Assembly: GCA_024279935.1 (NCBI GenBank)
Contig: JAJRQZ010000115.1
Coordinates: 1 to 60,687 of the forward strand
From: Bacteroidota bacterium
GTDB lineage: Bacteria > Bacteroidota > Bacteroidia > Bacteroidales > F082
Direction of reading: 5' to 3'
Length of the DNA stretch: 60,687 nt
In this document: piece by piece, positions 18,191 through 26,791 of the stretch
Layout of the letters: each line of letters starts with the position of its first letter
How positions within the stretch are numbered: position 1 is the first letter of the stretch
The notes under the pieces: model-generated
Seen by the model: the letters and a program-made list of their open reading frames with translations, nothing else
What the model was told of the DNA's origin: nothing
Databases searched by the model: none
Position numbers and translations under genes: made by a program

Positions 18191-19561
18191 TTATTTTTCT
18201 ATGTTGGGTAACTCAAGGCCATAACCTTTTTTCTTGTCCTCGGCTTTTAGCATGAAGGCAACTGCCACGGCTAAAATACCGAAGACAGTAAAAATAAGCA
18301 TAGGCACGGTATAATCGTAAACAGCAGTTTCTCCTGCTGCTTTTGCTGCGGAAACGCCGGGATTAGTCTTGTCAAGAACAATTCCAATAAGCAATGGAAC
18401 ACCCATCAATCCCCAGTTTTGAATCCAGAAAATCAACGAATATGCTGTTCCCAATTGTTTTTCGGGGATAATTTTTGCTACGGAAGGCCACATTGCCGAT
18501 GGAACGAGTGATAAAGCAACGCCCAACAAAAGAACCAAAACAACGGCTACCAACCAATAGTTGAAAACGGGCAATGAGAAAATCCCGTGGATGATGATCA
18601 ACAACACGGAACCAATAATCATAATTGTCGCACCTTTTCCTTTGTTATCGTAGATGCCACCGAACAAAGGAGTTAAGAAGAGTGTTCCTAGTGGTAATAA
18701 ACTTGGGATGTACCCTGCCATTTCTTGTGTTACGCCGTACTTATTAACCATTAGGTCAGCGGCATACTTCAGAAATGGGAAAACCGAAGAATAAAAAAGA
18801 ACGCAAAGGAATGCTATCAACCAGAAACCTTTGTTTTTAACTATCAATCCGATATCGCTAAATTTAAATGGATCCTCGGGCTCGACATTGTTTGAAGCAA
18901 CAGATGCGTCGAGTTTTTTATCCATAAATGTGTAAACGAAGAATGCAATAAATCCAATTACCAATAAAACGAGTGTAAAAGCTATCGGAGCCGAAATGGA
19001 ATCTTTGAAATATGTTGCTATTGGCACAGGGGCAGCCATTGCTATCATAGTTCCCAAACGGGCAACAGCCATTTGCATGCCCATGGCCAAAGCCATCTCG
19101 TGTCCTTTAAACCACTTAACAATAATTTTCGAAACAGTTATACCGGCAATTTCAACACCCACGCCAAAAATCGCAAAGCCGGCAGAGGCAAGAGCTACCT
19201 GCGTCCTTAACCCTAGGATCTCTGCCCCGGGGGCAAAAGTGGTAGATATTGCATAATATTTAATGCTTGCACCCAGAACCATTACGCCCGATGCCAACAA
19301 GCCAGTAAATCTTACTCCCATTTTGTCGAGTATGATTCCACCGAAGATAAGCATTAGGAAAAAGACGTTCAACCATCCGTAGGCACTGGTAAAAACACCA
19401 TACTCGGTACTAGTCCATTTAAACTGTTCCTCCAACATGGGTTTTAGAGGCGACATTATGTCGGTGAGCAAATAACCGGCGAACATAGTGATGGAAATTA
19501 TGCCCAAGGCCGTCCATCGTGCTGCTTTTGAGTCTCTTAAAGACTGTTTAACTGCTGTCAT
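18191..19561 (-). CDS. Major facilitator superfamily transporter
   Basis: The product has 456 residues with 12 predicted membrane helices split by a charged central loop (VYTFMDKKLDASVASNNVEPED, about residues 200-222). The first half has GGIILDKMGVRFTG, a version of the MFS loop 2-3 signature, and the second half FGGIYDNKGKGAT. It sits directly upstream of pepD in the same direction, which suggests peptide or amino-acid uptake, but that is inference. No subfamily-specific motif fixes the substrate. Confidence 0.85.
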   Translation of the reverse strand: MTAVKQSLRDSKAARWTALGIISITMFAGYLLTDIMSPLKPMLEEQFKWTSTEYGVFTSAYGWLNVFFLMLIFGGIILDKMGVRFTGLLASGVMVLGASIKYYAISTTFAPGAEILGLRTQVALASAGFAIFGVGVEIAGITVSKIIVKWFKGHEMALAMGMQMAVARLGTMIAMAAPVPIATYFKDSISAPIAFTLVLLVIGFIAFFVYTFMDKKLDASVASNNVEPEDPFKFSDIGLIVKNKGFWLIAFLCVLFYSSVFPFLKYAADLMVNKYGVTQEMAGYIPSLLPLGTLFLTPLFGGIYDNKGKGATIMIIGSVLLIIIHGIFSLPVFNYWLVAVVLVLLLGVALSLVPSAMWPSVAKIIPEKQLGTAYSLIFWIQNWGLMGVPLLIGIVLDKTNPGVSAAKAAGETAVYDYTVPMLIFTVFGILAVAVAFMLKAEDKKKGYGLELPNIEK

Positions 19562-19722
19562 AAAATTTATTTTAAATGAGGTGGCGAATTTATAATAAAT
19601 AATTGGAAAACCGCCTATCCGGGCAACTTATTAACGGCTTTTGCAAACGATTGATAAATCAAAGCCTGACAAAACAACTCGATAGCCGGAATATCATCGG
19701 TTAAACCTTATTTGGTGGATTG

Positions 19723-20670
19723 TCATAGCAATTCGTCCTCGTTGACAAACAGTTTTTTAGCTATATTGTTGTTTTTGTCATTGAAGAAATTGTCGGGGTA
19801 CTGACTTGAGCTGACAATATCGGAAACGGAATCCACGGCAAATAAATTGACGGTTATTGGTTGGTTGCCGCTTTGGTAAATTGTTATTGAAGAACTTGGT
19901 TTTACTCCCTTCGCCACTTCATGGCCAAACTCGGTCCCTCTTATCTTCGACAGCTTCCGCAGGTATATATCCATTTTTGCCGAATCGGCCTCCATATTTC
20001 CAAGCATCCATCTGCCACCGATTTTTTCCAGTTCGAAACTTTCGCCGGATGCAATATTGAAATTAATCTTTTCAATAGCGCTTTTATCTGTTTTTATCAA
20101 GGTCTTGTCCCTAAAGTCGTCAATTTCCCTTCCAAGCTGCAATGGGAGCATGCTGTTTATCGAATAAACATTTTTGTCGTCCTCCAGGCTCACATAAGTT
20201 ATTGGCTCGCCGCCGGGACGGCCGTTGTTCATCTTGTGCCGGTCCTGGATGTAATCGAATCTGCCGACGGCATAGCGGGCAAGTGTTTTGTCGTTATTTA
20301 TTAATTCGATGGTGGTGGCCAGCGAATCACCGGTATTATATTTGCTCATAGAGGGTTTGCCCGTGCCAACAACGCTTTTTACCTTGCTGCCATTCAACTC
20401 TTTAAAGATCATCTTGATTTTCTGTCCGTTGGCGGGGAATCTTTTATCATCGATATTCACGAACCAGTCGTCACCCTGTTTGACCAAGTCAGCCAACGGC
20501 TCGAAATAAGGCGATTTTATCTTTATGTTGTTTACCGATTCCTCATTGAATGATGGTAAAGCCTTCCTGAAATTCGAGGATTCGTTCCTGGTGAATTTAA
20601 TAATTATCAATGCGGCAACCGCTATAACTAATACCAATGCGGTGATGCCATTTCTTTTTTTACCTGACAT
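19723..20670 (-). CDS. DUF4340 domain protein, gld operon
   Basis: The product has 315 residues, one N-terminal membrane anchor (GITALVLVIAVAALIIIKF) and a soluble domain with the DUF4340 pattern VNNIKIKSPYFEPLADLVKQGDDWFV and EKIGGRWMLGNMEADSAKMD. It overlaps the end of gldG by 11 bases, so translation is probably coupled. DUF4340 proteins recur beside GldG-like ABC subunits in many phyla and are probably an extracytoplasmic accessory of that transporter. The precise role is unknown. Confidence 0.82.
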   Translation of the reverse strand: MSGKKRNGITALVLVIAVAALIIIKFTRNESSNFRKALPSFNEESVNNIKIKSPYFEPLADLVKQGDDWFVNIDDKRFPANGQKIKMIFKELNGSKVKSVVGTGKPSMSKYNTGDSLATTIELINNDKTLARYAVGRFDYIQDRHKMNNGRPGGEPITYVSLEDDKNVYSINSMLPLQLGREIDDFRDKTLIKTDKSAIEKINFNIASGESFELEKIGGRWMLGNMEADSAKMDIYLRKLSKIRGTEFGHEVAKGVKPSSSITIYQSGNQPITVNLFAVDSVSDIVSSSQYPDNFFNDKNNNIAKKLFVNEDELL

Positions 20671-22177
20671 AGCCTTCGTTCATTCTTTTAATACGTTGAT
20701 TTCTTTTTATCTGCATATAAATTAATCCGAAAAAAAGTACCAGGACCAAGGGCAGTATAAAGTTGAACCACTTTAAAAATGCTGTCTTGGCCTCGCTCAT
20801 CTGCTCGATGGGACGCGATGTTATGGTCTTTGTCCTTAAGTCCACCAGACCTGTGTCGTCGGCAAGAAAGTCGATAAGGTTTGCCATCAGACTAATATTG
20901 TCGGCCTGTTTTTGGGTGGGTCGCTGGCCGTTGCCGTTATAGGCGAAGTCGCCGTTTCCAATAATTACAAGTCTGGCGTTCAGGTCTTTTTTGGTCTTGT
21001 ATTGCAGCAGGGCTGCAATTGTTTGCCTTCCTGCCTGAAAGTCCATCAACGACCATTTTTTCTTGACATCAAAATATACAGGGATGTTCTCCAGGCCGCT
21101 TTTATCGCTTGTAAATGCCAAAGGCGTGAATTTGTAACTGTTGTCGCCCGTAAACTCGATAGGCGATGAAAACGTCATGAAAACCTGTTCAAGCCCTTTT
21201 GTTGCCGGATTGTCGGCGAAATTGCCTATCAATGGGAAGTATGGGAATTTCATCGACGAGCTCATCACGCCGAAACTGGTCCTTTGCTGAACAGAAATAG
21301 AGCCGCATTGCCAATCGACGATAAAACTGTCTTTCAGGTTGACGCCTTTTTTTAACAGCCATTGTTTGATGCCCGTATGTTTTATCTCCCCTGAAAGGGT
21401 CTGCAGATTGCCCTCGACATGTTTGGCGGCCACAAGGATGTTGCCGCCTTGTTCGAGGTAGTCGTCGAGACGGGCAAAATCCGCCGGGTTGACGGAATCG
21501 GTTGCGGCGGCAAAAACCAAGACTTTGTAATCGTTCAGTTTTGCCGCCGGATCCGAGATCTTGACATCGCTCACGTCGTACATAATGTTCAGCTCTTTCA
21601 TTAGTTGCGGATAAGTTGAAATCGATGGTTCACCATGACCTTGTATAAAGCCAAGTTTAGGCTTGTTCTTTATGCTAAGTTTTTTTATTGAGGTGCTTAA
21701 ATCATACTCAAGGCTGCTTTTGGGGTCAATAAAGGGGATGACCTCTTTTTTCTCCCCAAGGCGCATTACCAGGCCCATATATACCTTTTGCTGTTTTATC
21801 TCGTTTTTTTCCCTTGCGTTGAAAAGCACCGGCCTTATGCCTTCCTGGTTTGCCTCCTGTTCCACTTCCTCATCCGAATTGGGGTCCTCGAACTGGAACA
21901 TGACATTGCCTCCCGAAATATTGTCGTATTCTATGAGCATATCCCTTAAGTTGTTTTTCGTTTTTGCAAGGTCAGGTGCCAGATCACCTGTAAAATAAGC
22001 TGTTACGGTTAAAGGAGAGTCGAGCTTCCTTAAAATGCCCTTGGTTGCTTTGCTGAGCGAATATTGCCCCCCTTCGGTTAGGTCGATCCTGAAATATATA
22101 TATTGTGCAACAATGGCCACAACCACAAAAGTGGTCATGAGCAAAATAATCGATGTAAAATATGATTTACTTTTCAT
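20660..22177 (-). CDS. gldG: Gliding-motility-associated ABC transporter substrate-binding protein GldG
   Basis: The product has 505 residues. It has an N-terminal membrane helix (ILLMTTFVVVAIVAQYIYF), a large periplasmic domain and a C-terminal helix (WFNFILPLVLVLFFGLIYM). Typical GldG features are FRIDLTEGGQYSLSKATKGILRKLDSPLTVTAYFTGDL, PKLGFIQGHGEPSIS and LEQGGNILVAAKHVEG. GldG pairs with the permease GldF and ATPase GldA in an ABC complex needed for gliding in flavobacteria. The gene order here is gldA, gldF, gldG, DUF4340. Confidence 0.93.
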   Translation of the reverse strand: MKSKSYFTSIILLMTTFVVVAIVAQYIYFRIDLTEGGQYSLSKATKGILRKLDSPLTVTAYFTGDLAPDLAKTKNNLRDMLIEYDNISGGNVMFQFEDPNSDEEVEQEANQEGIRPVLFNAREKNEIKQQKVYMGLVMRLGEKKEVIPFIDPKSSLEYDLSTSIKKLSIKNKPKLGFIQGHGEPSISTYPQLMKELNIMYDVSDVKISDPAAKLNDYKVLVFAAATDSVNPADFARLDDYLEQGGNILVAAKHVEGNLQTLSGEIKHTGIKQWLLKKGVNLKDSFIVDWQCGSISVQQRTSFGVMSSSMKFPYFPLIGNFADNPATKGLEQVFMTFSSPIEFTGDNSYKFTPLAFTSDKSGLENIPVYFDVKKKWSLMDFQAGRQTIAALLQYKTKKDLNARLVIIGNGDFAYNGNGQRPTQKQADNISLMANLIDFLADDTGLVDLRTKTITSRPIEQMSEAKTAFLKWFNFILPLVLVLFFGLIYMQIKRNQRIKRMNEGYVR

Positions 22178-22210
22178 GTCCTTAAATTTAATATTTCTTG
22201 CTATGCTTTA

Positions 22211-22932
22211 TCACGCTGTTCTTTTTCTTAATATCATTATCTCGGTAAGAAGCAGCCCCACAAATGTAAACCCCAAAAAATATATCAGGTCGCGGGAATC
22301 TATTAAACCGCGTATCATCGAGTCGAAATGGGAATTTACGTTAAGGTAATTTAAGAGAGACCCGAAAAACCCGGAAGTTCCGCCGGCCAGCATGCCGAAG
22401 ATCAATTGGAAGAAGACGCCGATAAACAGCGAGAGCAAGACGCTGACGATCTGGTTTTGGTCAAGCTGCTCGTCAACAGCCCAAGGCTGATATACATCGA
22501 GCTGAAAAGCAAGAGCGCAAGATATCCGGATGCCACCTGCCCGAAATCGAGGTTCCCGATGTTTGCCAATGTGATGACATAAGGAAGGGTAAGCGCAAGG
22601 GCAATGGCTATGAGTATCAATGTGGCCAGATATTTGCCGACGATGATCTGCAGGTCGGAAATAGGCTTTGTGAGCAATAATTTGAGGGTCCCCATGCGGT
22701 TTTCCTCCGAGAACAACCTCATGGTCAGCGCGGGTATCAAAAAGAACAAGGTCCAGTAGGCAATACTGAAAAACGGCATCATGGTAGCTTGTTTGATGAA
22801 AAAGATGTCGTTTCCGTAAATCCATGTAAAGAAACCGCTAAAGCCGAGGAACAATATAAGCAGCATATATGCCATCAATGATCCGAAATATGCTCCCAGC
22901 TCCCTTTTTGTAATCGTCAATATTTGTTGCAT
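22211..22932 (-). pseudogene. gldF: ABC permease GldF, frameshifted
   Basis: Two frames together make one GldF. The first (ATG at 22932) starts MQQILTITKRELGAYFGSLM and carries NRMGTLKLLLTKPISDLQIIVGKYLA, then runs out after TSSLTK. The second supplies NQIVSVLLSLFIGVFFQL and ends at 22211 with LLLTEIMILRKRTA. The break is at an A-run (four Ts on the plus strand at 22455-22458); one more A would give TSSLTKNQIVS and an unbroken 240-residue permease, the normal GldF length. It may be a sequencing or assembly slip, a phase-variable tract or true inactivation. Flanking gldA and gldG are intact, which favours a slip or a recent event. Confidence 0.88.
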
Positions 22933-22935
22933 GAT

Positions 22936-23871
22936 CTAATTTTTTATACTTGTTAACTCCATGAAAATATCTTCCAGCTTGGCTTCGACGGGGCTAAGTT
23001 CGGTAAGTACCCAGTTGTTTTTCGCGCACAGCTTGAAAATAGATGCCGGCAAGCCTGTATCCGGTGTCCCCTGTACCTCGAAAACCTTGTTTTCCTTATC
23101 GAGTATATCCGTCAATATTACGCCCTCGATCGCATTAAAGCTTTCAACGGCCATATTTATGTCAACGTCCTCGATCTTTATCTTGACTATGTCGTTGCCG
23201 CTAATTTGCTTCCTGAGCTCGTGGGGTTTGCCGTCGGCAACAATCTTGCCGCGGTTTATTATCAATATCCTGTCGCAGGTGGCCTCTACTTCGGCCAGGA
23301 TGTGCGAGCTTAGGATAACGGTTTTTTCCTTGCCTATCTTCTTTATCATTTCCCTGATTTCCTTGATTTGGTTCGGGTCGAGGCCAACCGTCGGCTCGTC
23401 GAGTATCAAAACGTCGGGGTCGTGAATCAAGGCTTGCGCCAAGCCTACTCGCTGCCTGTAACCTTTCGACAGCTCAATGATCTTTTTGTGCTTCTCCCTT
23501 TCAAGGCCGCAAGTCCCGATTACATTTCCTGTTTTTTCGTCCATTAAGGATGTAGGGATGGAATGTAATTTTGCTACGAACCTCAAATAGTCGATTATGG
23601 GCATATCCTCGTAAAGGGGGTTGTCCTCAGGGAGGTAGCCGATATGTTTTTTTATTTCATCCTTGTTTTTTTCCAAGGTGTAGCCGCCAACGCTGATGGT
23701 TCCCGTATCAGGGATCAAGTATGTCGTTATGGCGTTCATGGTTGTGGTCTTGCCCGCTCCGTTGGGCCCGAGAAAACCCAATATCTCACCTGTTTTTACC
23801 GTAAAGCTTAAATCGTCTATGGCCTTTTGCAAGCCATATTTTTTCGTTAAATTTTTAACAATAATATCCAT
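22936..23871 (-). CDS. gldA: Gliding-motility-associated ABC transporter ATP-binding protein GldA
   Basis: The product has 311 residues. It has Walker A GPNGAGKTT (near residue 35), the Q-loop region PEDNPLYEDM, the signature LSKGYRQRVG, Walker B VLILDEPTVGLD and the H-loop SSHIL. The C-terminal extension of about 90 residues ends VEAKLEDIFMELT, typical of GldA and related exporters. It starts the gldA-gldF-gldG-DUF4340 operon, with only three bases before gldF. Confidence 0.93.
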   Translation of the reverse strand: MDIIVKNLTKKYGLQKAIDDLSFTVKTGEILGFLGPNGAGKTTTMNAITTYLIPDTGTISVGGYTLEKNKDEIKKHIGYLPEDNPLYEDMPIIDYLRFVAKLHSIPTSLMDEKTGNVIGTCGLEREKHKKIIELSKGYRQRVGLAQALIHDPDVLILDEPTVGLDPNQIKEIREMIKKIGKEKTVILSSHILAEVEATCDRILIINRGKIVADGKPHELRKQISGNDIVKIKIEDVDINMAVESFNAIEGVILTDILDKENKVFEVQGTPDTGLPASIFKLCAKNNWVLTELSPVEAKLEDIFMELTSIKN

Positions 23872-23997
23872 GGCATTCTGCTATTTTAATACTAATTCAA
23901 ATAAATCTTGAATTTGGAATGCAAAATAAAAAAGTTCAAATGTTAAAAACAACACTTAAAATCAGGACTTAACAATAATTAACTTTAGAAGTTGCCT

Positions 23998-24633
23998 TTA
24001 GTGGAAAATATGGACCAATTTTTTTGTCTCGAAGAAATCCTCGTCAAAATGCTTGTTTAATTTGTAGGTTCGGGTTTTAAACCGCTTAATTGAGCTTACC
24101 TCCTTCGACACGTCGCCTCCTTTTAGGTAAAGTATGCCGTTTCTAAGTTCGTTGAACGATTTTTGATGAAATTTATAGCCGGTCCACTTCATGAAATCAG
24201 GCAGATAGCTTACGGCCCGGCTGATAATAAAATCATAAGTTTGGTCAACTTGTTCAATCCTTGCCTGTTCGGCCTTTACGTGTCTCAGATTTAATGCAGC
24301 AGCCACTTCTTTAACGACTTTTATTTTTTTCCCGATGGAATCAACAAGGTGGAAATTAGCGCCAGGAAACATTATGGCAAGGGGAATTCCGGGAAGCCCA
24401 CCACCGGTCCCGGCATCCATGATCTCCGTAAAGTCCTTAAACCGGACGAATTTGGCTATGGAAAGCGAATGTAGCACGTGATGTAAATAAAAGTTCCCCA
24501 TATCCTTTCGGGAAATAAGGTTTATGCGCTCGTTCCAATATGAGTAAATATCGAACAACTGCTCAAACTGTTTTTTCTGGCTGTCGCTCAAGCCGTCGAA
24601 ATATTTGAATATTACATCTGCTTCCAAAACCAT
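23998..24633 (-). CDS. rsmG: 16S rRNA (guanine527-N7)-methyltransferase RsmG
   Basis: The product has 211 residues, the standard RsmG length. It has YSYWNERINLISRKDM, then LHHVLHSLSIAKF, the SAM-binding loop DAGTGGGLPGIPLAIMFP (near residues 70-87), and FIISRAVSYLPDF. It methylates G527 of 16S rRNA with S-adenosylmethionine. Loss of RsmG gives low-level streptomycin resistance in several bacteria. It is separated from gldA by about 125 bases. Confidence 0.95.
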   Translation of the reverse strand: MVLEADVIFKYFDGLSDSQKKQFEQLFDIYSYWNERINLISRKDMGNFYLHHVLHSLSIAKFVRFKDFTEIMDAGTGGGLPGIPLAIMFPGANFHLVDSIGKKIKVVKEVAAALNLRHVKAEQARIEQVDQTYDFIISRAVSYLPDFMKWTGYKFHQKSFNELRNGILYLKGGDVSKEVSSIKRFKTRTYKLNKHFDEDFFETKKLVHIFH

Positions 24634-24813
24634 CGATTGAACGGCAAATATATAACAATTTAGAATCGGGAATTATTGGGAGTTCCGCCAATTAAAGCAG
24701 CATAAGTTAAAGTCGGGCAAAATTATATGTCAACAATCAAATGTGGATAATTGCGTTTTTTATTTCCTTTCGGCATAAGCCGATAAATTATTTTTGATGA
24801 ATTGATATTTTAG

Positions 24814-25776
24814 GTGTTGAAATTAAACTTCCAAATATTTATCCTTCTTTCTGTATTGGCCTTTACCGCCATGGGCCAGAAGCGCATTACGACCGAGGAG
24901 TATATTGAGACCTATAAGCATATTGCTATCAAGAAGATGAAGCGGTATAAGATCCCGGCTTCGATTACCCTTGCCCAGGGTATTTTGGAATCGGGGAGCG
25001 GAAACAGCCGCCTTGCGAGAAAGGGCAATAACCATTTCGGCATAAAATGCCATAAGGACTGGCAAGGCAGGAAGATTTATGAGGACGACGACGAGAAACA
25101 CGAGTGTTTTCGCAAATATAAAAAGGCCGAGGATTCATATAACGACCATTCAAAGTTCCTTACCCAGAGAGGCAGGTACTCCTTTTTGTTCGATTATAAG
25201 ACTACGGATTATAAGAGTTGGGCCTATGGCCTGAAGAAAGCCGGATATGCTACCAACCCGAAATATCCCGAGCTCCTGATCCGCCTCATCAAGAAGTATG
25301 ACCTGGATAAATACGACAGCAATATCAAGTCTTCGGCCAATAAAAAAACTCATAAAAAACGCTCTGGTAAAAGGAAAATAGAGTTAGGTCTTCCTCCTGC
25401 AATAGCCTCATATAAAGTGATTTATAAAAGCGATAGCGGAAGGCTGGTATTCGAGAACAACGGAGCAAACTTAATTATCGCCCGGGCAGGGGATACTTTT
25501 TATTCAATTGCCAAGGAGTTTGGGGTTTATACATGGCAGCTATATAAAAACAACGATGTTGATAAAAAACACATCCTTAAAGTCGGGGAGCGCATTTATC
25601 TTGAGAAGAAGAAACGGAAAGCTGCTAAAAAGCACAAATATCATGAAGTGAAACAGGGCGAGAGCATGCAGCTCGTTTCGCAGTTTTACGGTATCCGCCT
25701 CAAGCGCTTATATAAAATGAACAAATTGCCCGAGGGCGTTCAGGTGGAGACAGGTAAGGTGTTGAGGTTGCGGTGA
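24814..25776 (+). CDS. Secreted N-acetylglucosaminidase-domain protein with LysM repeats
   Basis: The product has 320 residues, with a GTG or adjacent TTG start; no ATG fits. A signal peptide (FQIFILLSVLAFTAMGQ) is followed by a glucosaminidase (GH73-type) domain: YKHIAIKKMKRYKIPASITLAQGILESGSGNS, with the catalytic glutamate in LESGSG, then NNHFGIKCH and FRKYKKAEDSYNDHSKFL. A lysine-rich linker (about residues 175-190) leads to two LysM-like segments, RAGDTFYSIAKEFGVYTWQLYKNN and VKQGESMQLVSQFYGIRLKRLYKMN. It probably cleaves peptidoglycan in the periplasm or at the division site. Confidence 0.92.
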   Translation: MLKLNFQIFILLSVLAFTAMGQKRITTEEYIETYKHIAIKKMKRYKIPASITLAQGILESGSGNSRLARKGNNHFGIKCHKDWQGRKIYEDDDEKHECFRKYKKAEDSYNDHSKFLTQRGRYSFLFDYKTTDYKSWAYGLKKAGYATNPKYPELLIRLIKKYDLDKYDSNIKSSANKKTHKKRSGKRKIELGLPPAIASYKVIYKSDSGRLVFENNGANLIIARAGDTFYSIAKEFGVYTWQLYKNNDVDKKHILKVGERIYLEKKKRKAAKKHKYHEVKQGESMQLVSQFYGIRLKRLYKMNKLPEGVQVETGKVLRLR

Positions 25777-26017
25777 TTGACCTTTAGGGGTGTTTTGCGT
25801 GAGCATTGTGGGCTAAATAATATTGATTGCTGTTGATCTAATGTTTACTATTATACCCTAATAAAAATGTTCCGAGGCTTTAGTTGAGGCTTTTTCTTTC
25901 CAGCCGAGTTGATTTTAGTTTTCGGCAGTACCGTGATACCGGACAACAGCCATCCTGAGTCGATTATTGCCGCTTGTCCCACTTCAGGTGAAGGGTATAA
26001 CCGTCGAGGGTTCAATT

Positions 26018-26605
26018 TCAGCAAGGGATCATTGATAAATTAATTTTTTGTTCTTCTGATTGAAACAGAGTGATGATCTTTTTTTGGAGCGATGTCTTTG
26101 CCCTTGACAACTGGGATTTCGAGGTGTTAACGGAAATATTCATTTTGTCGCCGATTTCCTTGTGCGAATAGCCGTCGAAGGTGTTCAGGTTGAATACCAT
26201 ACGGTAACCGTTTGGCAAACCATTTATAATGTCCAGCAATTCGTCATGCGACATCTTCGACACTACTTCATTATCACCTGTTATCGGAATTGTAACATGC
26301 TCAGGCTCGATATTATGGTTAATGAGGGTTTTGCGCTTGTAAAAGTTAAAAGAAGTGGTAACGATAATACGTCGCATCCAGCCTTCTATCGACCCCTCGG
26401 CGCGGAAATCCTTTAAATACTTGAAAATCTTTATGAAACTCTCTTGCAGGATGTCATCGGCATCGGTTCTGTTTTTGGCATATCGCAGGCATATCCCGTA
26501 TAATACGGGCGAATATTTATTGTAAAATTTATTTTGGGCCTGGCGACTGCCTGTTATGCAGCCTTTAATTAATTCCTCCGGTTTTAAATCAATCCCTAGT
26601 TTCAT
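26018..26605 (-). CDS. ECF-type RNA polymerase sigma-70 factor
   Basis: The product has 195 residues. Region 2 is visible as FYNKYSPVLYGICLRYAKNRTDADDILQESFIKIFKYLKDF, followed by GWMRRIIVTTSFNFYK. Region 4 is LDIINGLPNGYRMVFNLNTFDGYSHKEIGDKMNISVNTSKSQLSRAK, with the helix-turn-helix in HKEIGDKMNISVNTSKSQL. No anti-sigma factor gene follows directly; the next gene downstream on the other side is the glucosaminidase, and upstream is a TPR regulator in the same direction. Confidence 0.93.
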   Translation of the reverse strand: MKLGIDLKPEELIKGCITGSRQAQNKFYNKYSPVLYGICLRYAKNRTDADDILQESFIKIFKYLKDFRAEGSIEGWMRRIIVTTSFNFYKRKTLINHNIEPEHVTIPITGDNEVVSKMSHDELLDIINGLPNGYRMVFNLNTFDGYSHKEIGDKMNISVNTSKSQLSRAKTSLQKKIITLFQSEEQKINLSMIPC

Positions 26606-26791
26606 AATACATTGTTTGGTAAATCCATCGCAAACATAGATTAATTTAATTAGAACAAGGGAAAACCTACTTCTACAAGACTTCTACAAAAAAAGGCCAA
26701 TTTCGGTTTGTTAATTAATATACTTCTACATAAATATATATAATAGACTAAATAACAGATATATAAGAAATAAGGTACTTCTACAAAGATG

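Noticed and set aside
25777-26017. Possible terminator in the gap after the glucosaminidase (GAGGCTTT...GAGGCTTTTT)
   Set aside because: The two GAGGCTT copies are in the same orientation, so they do not form a stem.
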